DNA of 64,000 bases. It comes from Dermacoccus abyssi (GTDB lineage Bacteria > Actinomycetota > Actinomycetes > Actinomycetales > Dermatophilaceae). Every line of letters begins with the position of its first letter. Within the stretch, counting starts at the first letter, position 1. The DNA is taken from NCBI RefSeq assembly GCF_034541975.1, contig NZ_JAVYJM010000001.1; one strand, 5' to 3'. Positions 60,901-64,000 of the stretch are shown here, one piece after another. The translations under genes and the position numbers were made by a program. Under the pieces are notes generated by a model. The model did no database searches and was not told the DNA's origin. It worked only from the letters and a program-made list of their open reading frames with translations.

Positions 60901-61183
60901 GGTCTCGACGACGTTGCCGAGCGGTGACGCGCAGCGCAGGCTCGTCGTGAGCGCCGGCAACGACTTCGCCCGTGAGGCCGAGGTGACCCTCGACGGACGC
61001 GCGCTCGAGCCGGTGGCCGGCACCCAGATGCCCACTTACAGCGTCGGCGCGGACGGCGGCAAACTCGTCATCGAACCCGGCACGGCGTGGCCGGCCTGGC
61101 GCGCGGCCCAGCTCGTGCTGCTCGGGCTCGTCGTGTTCCTGGCCGTTCCGTTCGGGTCCGCGCGCGGACGCGGGCGTCAGTGA
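57911..61183 (+). CDS. Large membrane glycosyltransferase (GT2 domain plus multi-pass region)
   Basis: 1090 residues. Residues about 20-290: GT2 (TAVLVARDGHLPWLRATVDAFLDQSRQADRLVVVDG; LWLLHEDSAPTPDSLKALM with a D-x-D-like site; GGFDPAFDGDGDGLDLCWRAH). A basic insert RRRARRRPTHPSD lies near residue 115. From about 325 there is a first membrane helix, from about 445 ten or more, ending with an Ala/Val-rich region and soluble extracytoplasmic domains; the last helix is LVLLGLVVFLAVPFG. The same gene follows whiB in many actinobacteria; an envelope-polysaccharide role is inferred. GTG start 4 nt after whiB, so likely co-transcribed. Confidence 0.85.
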   Translation: MTASARLGVHEPREGTPEHPFVTAVLVARDGHLPWLRATVDAFLDQSRQADRLVVVDGTPDQDMREVLAREFPELREVDLTVVKANHEEAFAGLVDRAVQAIPARGSDHVVALRDRRRARRRPTHPSDRYHWLWLLHEDSAPTPDSLKALMRSVGRSERIGIAGCKINELDRPSRLINIGIDVTRSGRHVARTVEGELDQGQHDGRRDVLAVSSAGMLVRQDVYLDLGGFDPAFDGDGDGLDLCWRAHLADHAVVVVPEATAHQDIDSAHLLRVMEGRGTRMTRRQRHSMTRRSGDPDRPAAHSGSTLRRHRQVALARTSTLRFPFALAWATISSALLGVVLLLLKRPRSAASEFGQASAGLGLGRIMGARRRFRGRAGVSNAQLSSLFVPAEAGRAAAWDAVVAALTPGGSKPVHQPISTETGPQSEEAEEMRTRGGVLKRIVRHPGLWAVLVLFGMSLFIFRDALSDGALRGGHGLAGGELLPYFTSPGGVWHAWRDAWQGPGFGHAASSVPYLPFIAIGSWFVSLLPGVAHSTATATAITWLFLAAPALAGWSAYLAGRAATKLAWPRALAALAWGSLAPLTTALLGGRLGPVIAHIVLPLALAGILRLGRSGATVAGTAATALAVTVLGAYTPILLPVLAIALLVVAVLGSSAAKIRALAVVVLVPLLLGHWSVEAFSDPSKLVGGPGVLTDGDGGAPLSALLFHPGGPGSTPLLLAVPVLFFGLWGALRGRGHELARWALVVLALVALAAALLAPRHSLGAPTGLHVWTGVPEQVAALSMLALALIGADRVHGSSEPGTRSATSRLGRLSVVTIALVMGGVIGLTAWNASAGKNGVQAVRNPAPAITVHEAESARAGMLLDLQPRSGAVTFTVRSREAGLPSVDPTQPAMQTPTSVTKAIAALVDSGAGERAQAAQTLRDAGIAFVAADRRAQESDTLLAALESADGLVPMATDSTASLYRIDGAGGGRAARVVVRDGDERHIVPVRGPHARVSTTLPSGDAQRRLVVSAGNDFAREAEVTLDGRALEPVAGTQMPTYSVGADGGKLVIEPGTAWPAWRAAQLVLLGLVVFLAVPFGSARGRGRQ

Positions 61184-61196
61184 GGCAGGGGAGGAC

Positions 61197-62597
61197 ATGA
61201 GCGCACAAGGAATCGCGCGCGGGGTCGTGCTCGCCGCCGCAGCGGCGGGCATGGTGTGGACGGCTCACGCGGCTCCGGTTCGCACGAGCACGGGCGAGCG
61301 CCTCGCAACGACGACGAGTGCCGTCGAAGCGACCTCGCTCGTCTGCCCCGGGGGCGCCGGATCGAACGGCTCGACCGAGGTCAACGCGACGTCGTCGCCT
61401 GAGTCCCTCACGCCGTTCGCGCGGCAGGGCGGCGGAGCGAGTGCACGCCTCGAGTCGTCTTCCGACCCGAAGGCGATGTCGCTCGAGCGAGGCGGCGCGA
61501 CCGTCACCGAGATGAAGGGTGGGCCCCTCGTCGTCGAGGCAACCGGCGGCATGGCTCCTGGTTTTGCCGCAGCTCAGATCAGCGGCGGCGACGGGAAGTC
61601 GCCACTCGTCGCACGCACCTGTGCAGCTTCCCTCAACGAGGCGTGGATCCCGGTGGGGCAGAAGGGTTCCTCACGCCTGTCGACCCTCGTGCTCGTCAAC
61701 AGCGGTTCGCACGGTGCCACGGTCGACATCGACGTCAGTTCACGCGACGGCGACGTAGCCGGTGCCGCCATCACGGACAAGGCTGTCCCCGCGCACTCGC
61801 GCGTCGAAGTCAACCTGCCGACCGAGGCCAAGAACCACGACGGTGTCGTCGTCCACGTGCGTAGCGAGAGCGGTGCCGTACAGGCCAGCGTGCGGGACAG
61901 CGCGAGCTCGGGTTCGACCAAGGGTGAGGAACTGACGGCCCAGTACGCCGTGCCCGGCACGACTCAGATCGTCCCTGCGGCGCCCGTGACGGACGGCAAG
62001 ACCAGCGTTCGTCTGGCGGCCCCGGCCGGGCGCGGCGCCGTCGTCAAGCTGTCGGCTCTGTCGACCCAGGGCGAAGCGTCGAAGGACCGTGTCGTCTCCG
62101 TGCCGCGCGGCCGGACCCTCGACGTGTCGCTGGACGGTTTGAAGGGGTCGACCGTCGCGGTGCGAGCCACGTCTGAGGCTGAGATCGTCGCCGCAGCCAC
62201 CGCTCCTGCGGCCTCGGGCTCCTCGGCGGACTTCGCGTGGGCCCAAGCCGCGCCGGACATCGGACCGGCGGCCGGCACGTCTCTACGTGGCGCGGGAACC
62301 GGGGGAGATCTCGTGCTCGCAGCCAGCGCTCCGCAGGTGCGGGCGACCGTCGTCGTGACGACGAAGGACGGCAAGAGCACAACCCAGCACGTCGACGTTC
62401 GCGACAACGCGGCTCGACGTATCTCCGTTCCGAAGGACGCGAGCGTGTGGGTGACCGCGCCGACGAAGCAGGGCGAATCCCACCTTCATGCGGGAATCGT
62501 GCTCCGCACCGGCTCCAAGTCCTCGGATCGCATCACGACGCTCACCCTCACGGCTGCGCCGTGGATGCGCGAGCAAACCGCACTCGTCGCCCGCTGA
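61197..62597 (+). CDS. DUF5719 family secreted protein
   Basis: 466 residues. N-terminal signal/anchor (GIARGVVLAAAAAGMVWTAHA), then an extracytoplasmic beta-rich region with VCPGGAGSNGSTEVN and GWIPVGQ-like AWIPVGQKGSSRLSTLVLVNSGS, characteristic of DUF5719. Low complexity, many Ser/Thr/Gly, and no catalytic motif. It always follows the whiB-linked large GT in actinobacteria, so the two probably act together in envelope assembly. ATG at 61197 with GGGGAGGAC just upstream; 13 bp after the GT stop. Confidence 0.87.
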   Translation: MSAQGIARGVVLAAAAAGMVWTAHAAPVRTSTGERLATTTSAVEATSLVCPGGAGSNGSTEVNATSSPESLTPFARQGGGASARLESSSDPKAMSLERGGATVTEMKGGPLVVEATGGMAPGFAAAQISGGDGKSPLVARTCAASLNEAWIPVGQKGSSRLSTLVLVNSGSHGATVDIDVSSRDGDVAGAAITDKAVPAHSRVEVNLPTEAKNHDGVVVHVRSESGAVQASVRDSASSGSTKGEELTAQYAVPGTTQIVPAAPVTDGKTSVRLAAPAGRGAVVKLSALSTQGEASKDRVVSVPRGRTLDVSLDGLKGSTVAVRATSEAEIVAAATAPAASGSSADFAWAQAAPDIGPAAGTSLRGAGTGGDLVLAASAPQVRATVVVTTKDGKSTTQHVDVRDNAARRISVPKDASVWVTAPTKQGESHLHAGIVLRTGSKSSDRITTLTLTAAPWMREQTALVAR

Positions 62598-62649
62598 TCC
62601 GCTCATCCCGCCCGGCTGATCGCCGGTCGGACCTGTGGGCCGTCGTGGG

Positions 62650-63468
62650 TCAGCGAGCTGCGAGCCACTGAGCGTAGGTACGTCCACCGCGCTGGGCCTG
62701 TTCGCCCGGCAGATTCGTGCCACGGGCGAAGGAGCGCAGAACACCTCCGAGCGTTGGCACACGCACGGACCGAACGGGTCGGCGGCTCTCGAGGTGAGCT
62801 GTCAGTGTGGAGAGTTCACCGAGCGAGAAGGTCTCCGGTCCGGCCAACTCGAGCGGCGTCGCAAGACTCGTGCGAATGAGGGCGACGTCCACGAGCTTGC
62901 GCGCCACCCATTCGGGGTCCACCGGGCTGACCCGGACGCGGGATTCGGCTCCCGTGAGCCGTGCCGCGGCGCCGCTCACCACCTCGTGGGCGAGGGTGTG
63001 GAACTGGGTGGCTCGCACGATCGACGCGCGCCCCGACCAGGACTCGGCGAGGTTCTCGGTGTCTGCCTTCGTGCGGTAGTAGGCCAGCGGGTTGTTCCAG
63101 CACCCCACGATCGAGGGCAGGACGAGGTGGGCGCCGGGTGCCCAGGCGTCGAGAGAACGCAGGAGGTTACGTGTTCCGTCGCGGTCGACTCGGGCATTCG
63201 ACGGATCCGTGGCGCAGTGGATGACCGCCCCCACGCCCGGAAGTGCCTCGTCGAGGCCCGCCCCTGTCAGGATGTCACCGACCGCGCAGGTCACGTCGGT
63301 GATCGGGGTGCGGTGGACGAGCGCTCGCACCGGGATGGACGAGGCGCGTAGTTCCTCCACCACGGCGCGGCCGAGAACGCCCGAAGCACCCGTCACGAGA
63401 ACCGGTGCGCGTCCGACGCCGAGCACGTCGGGGGGCAGGATCGGGGCAGCGGTGGGGGTCGTCGTCAC
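62650..63468 (-). CDS. NAD(P)-dependent epimerase/NmrA-like protein
   Basis: 272 residues, atypical SDR. VLVTGASGVLGRAVVEELRAS is the cofactor loop; AVGDILTGAGLDEALPGVGAVIHCATD follows; LVLPSIVGCWNNPLAYYRTKADTENLAES has the Y-x-x-x-K pair. No N-terminal membrane helix. NmrA/complex-I-like members bind NAD(P)H and act as redox sensors or reductases; substrate unknown. GTG at 63468 overlaps the zincin-like stop (GTGA), so it is translated with that gene. Not part of the usual WhiB2 neighbourhood as I know it. Confidence 0.85.
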   Translation of the reverse strand: MTTTPTAAPILPPDVLGVGRAPVLVTGASGVLGRAVVEELRASSIPVRALVHRTPITDVTCAVGDILTGAGLDEALPGVGAVIHCATDPSNARVDRDGTRNLLRSLDAWAPGAHLVLPSIVGCWNNPLAYYRTKADTENLAESWSGRASIVRATQFHTLAHEVVSGAAARLTGAESRVRVSPVDPEWVARKLVDVALIRTSLATPLELAGPETFSLGELSTLTAHLESRRPVRSVRVPTLGGVLRSFARGTNLPGEQAQRGGRTYAQWLAAR

Positions 63469-63920
63469 AGGTCGTCCTCGTCGTCCAGGGAGCGGCCCAG
63501 CAGGCCCGCGAGTTGGGTGCGCACGACGTGTTCGATGAGGGCCTCACGCTCGACCCGGTCGCGTGCGCGTGTCTGAATGGGAAGGCGGTAGAGGACCATC
63601 CGCGCCCGATGGCGACCGTCGGCGGGGAAGGCGCGCCCGAGCGGCACTGAGTCCTCCCACGAGCTCGGGTCGGACGGCGGAACCTCTTCGACGCCGATCT
63701 CGATGTCGGCGACGCTGACCGACCAGCGCGATTCGCACACCTCGACAGCACGCAGGACGGCGTCGTCGAACGCGGCCGAACGCGATCTCATGGACGGAGT
63801 CGCGGGCCAGGCCAGAGGCCCCCGGTAGCGGCGCTCGTGCCGGTCGCGACGGGGCGCGCCCGGGGCGGAGGAAGCGTCGAGGCCGGTTTGTCGGCCAGGG
63901 CGCGCTGCTTTGTTCCTCAC
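63465..63920 (-). CDS. Zincin-fold (Rv3259-like) protein lacking HExxH
   Basis: 151 residues. Basic N-terminus, then AFDDAVLRAVEVCESRW, VADIEIGVEEVPPSD, LGRAFPADGRHRARMVLYRLPIQTRARDRVEREALIEHVVRTQLAGLLG. This matches the actinobacterial metallopeptidase-family protein found near whiB2 (Rv3259-like). Where the family has H-E-x-x-H the sequence is VVRTQLAGLLG, so the zinc site is missing and peptidase activity is unlikely. GTG at 63920 with TACGCT 6 nt upstream (leaderless). Followed by the epimerase with a 4-bp overlap. The remaining 80 bp of the window holds no gene I can support. Confidence 0.82.
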   Translation of the reverse strand: MRNKAARPGRQTGLDASSAPGAPRRDRHERRYRGPLAWPATPSMRSRSAAFDDAVLRAVEVCESRWSVSVADIEIGVEEVPPSDPSSWEDSVPLGRAFPADGRHRARMVLYRLPIQTRARDRVEREALIEHVVRTQLAGLLGRSLDDEDDL

Positions 63921-64000
63921 CGCGTCAGCGTATCGAAGGGCACCTGATCGCGGGCGGGGCCCGACCGGGCGTGTCCCGGTCGCGGCAGACGGGGGCAGCC

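Noticed and set aside
58349..61252. 967-residue open frame antisense to the large glycosyltransferase
   Set aside because: Arg/His/Glu-rich translation without motifs, fully overlapped by a gene with clear domains; a by-product of GC bias.

Overview
The window looks like chromosomal DNA of a high-GC actinobacterium, probably in Micrococcales (family not determinable by eye). Evidence: strong G/C third-position bias throughout, GTG starts, an AccA3/AccD5/AccE acyl-CoA carboxylase, WhiB, a TIGR03089-family protein, DUF5719, and gene neighbourhoods that recall the Mycobacterium tuberculosis Rv3258-Rv3308 region (lpdA, pmmB, PNP, accA3, maf, accD5, birA, purK, purE, fadE25, an LCP protein, TIGR03089, fbiA, whiB2). 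At least fourteen genes have a TANNNT-like -10 element ending 6-7 nt before the start codon, indicating leaderless transcripts.

Layout. 0-7 kb: RDD / SpoIIM divergent pair, then DUF58, MoxR ATPase, DUF4350, DUF4129 and a membrane protein. 7-17 kb: uridine-kinase-like protein, phosphohexomutase, purine nucleoside phosphorylase, an LpdA-type flavoprotein with a TetR regulator, biotinylated carboxylase subunit AccA3, an aldo/keto reductase and a Ser/Thr kinase. 17-32.5 kb: secreted anchored protein, Maf, CPA1 antiporter with a zinc finger, ATP-grasp ligase, DUF885, MOSC, AccE-AccD5, BirA, adenylate cyclase, an atypical winged-helix regulator, PurK-PurE and an acyl-CoA dehydrogenase.

32.6-55.4 kb is a cell-surface glycopolymer island. 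It starts with a LytR-CpsA-Psr ligase, a GT2 glycosyltransferase and a two-component polysaccharide ABC exporter. All six enzyme types needed to make CMP-pseudaminic acid (or a close nonulosonic acid) follow: PseB, PseC, PseH, PseG, PseI and a PseF-type cytidylyltransferase fused to a degenerate aldo/keto reductase. The island also carries an acyl carrier protein, an acyl-adenylating enzyme, a ketoreductase and a small protein with phosphopantetheinyl-transferase motifs, which together could supply a hydroxyacyl group. It further holds four proteins of unknown function, a second GT2, and a protein with the DEG / HP / ST motifs of bacterial sialyltransferases. My inference is that these genes make, acylate, polymerise, export and attach to peptidoglycan a nonulosonic-acid (teichulosonic-acid-like) wall polymer.

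55.4-64 kb returns to conserved actinobacterial genes: AlkA-like glycosylase, a degenerate FbiA/CofD homologue, WhiB, a 1090-residue membrane glycosyltransferase, DUF5719, an NmrA-like reductase and a zincin-fold protein without its zinc motif. No rRNA, tRNA, CRISPR array, insertion sequence or phage gene was seen.
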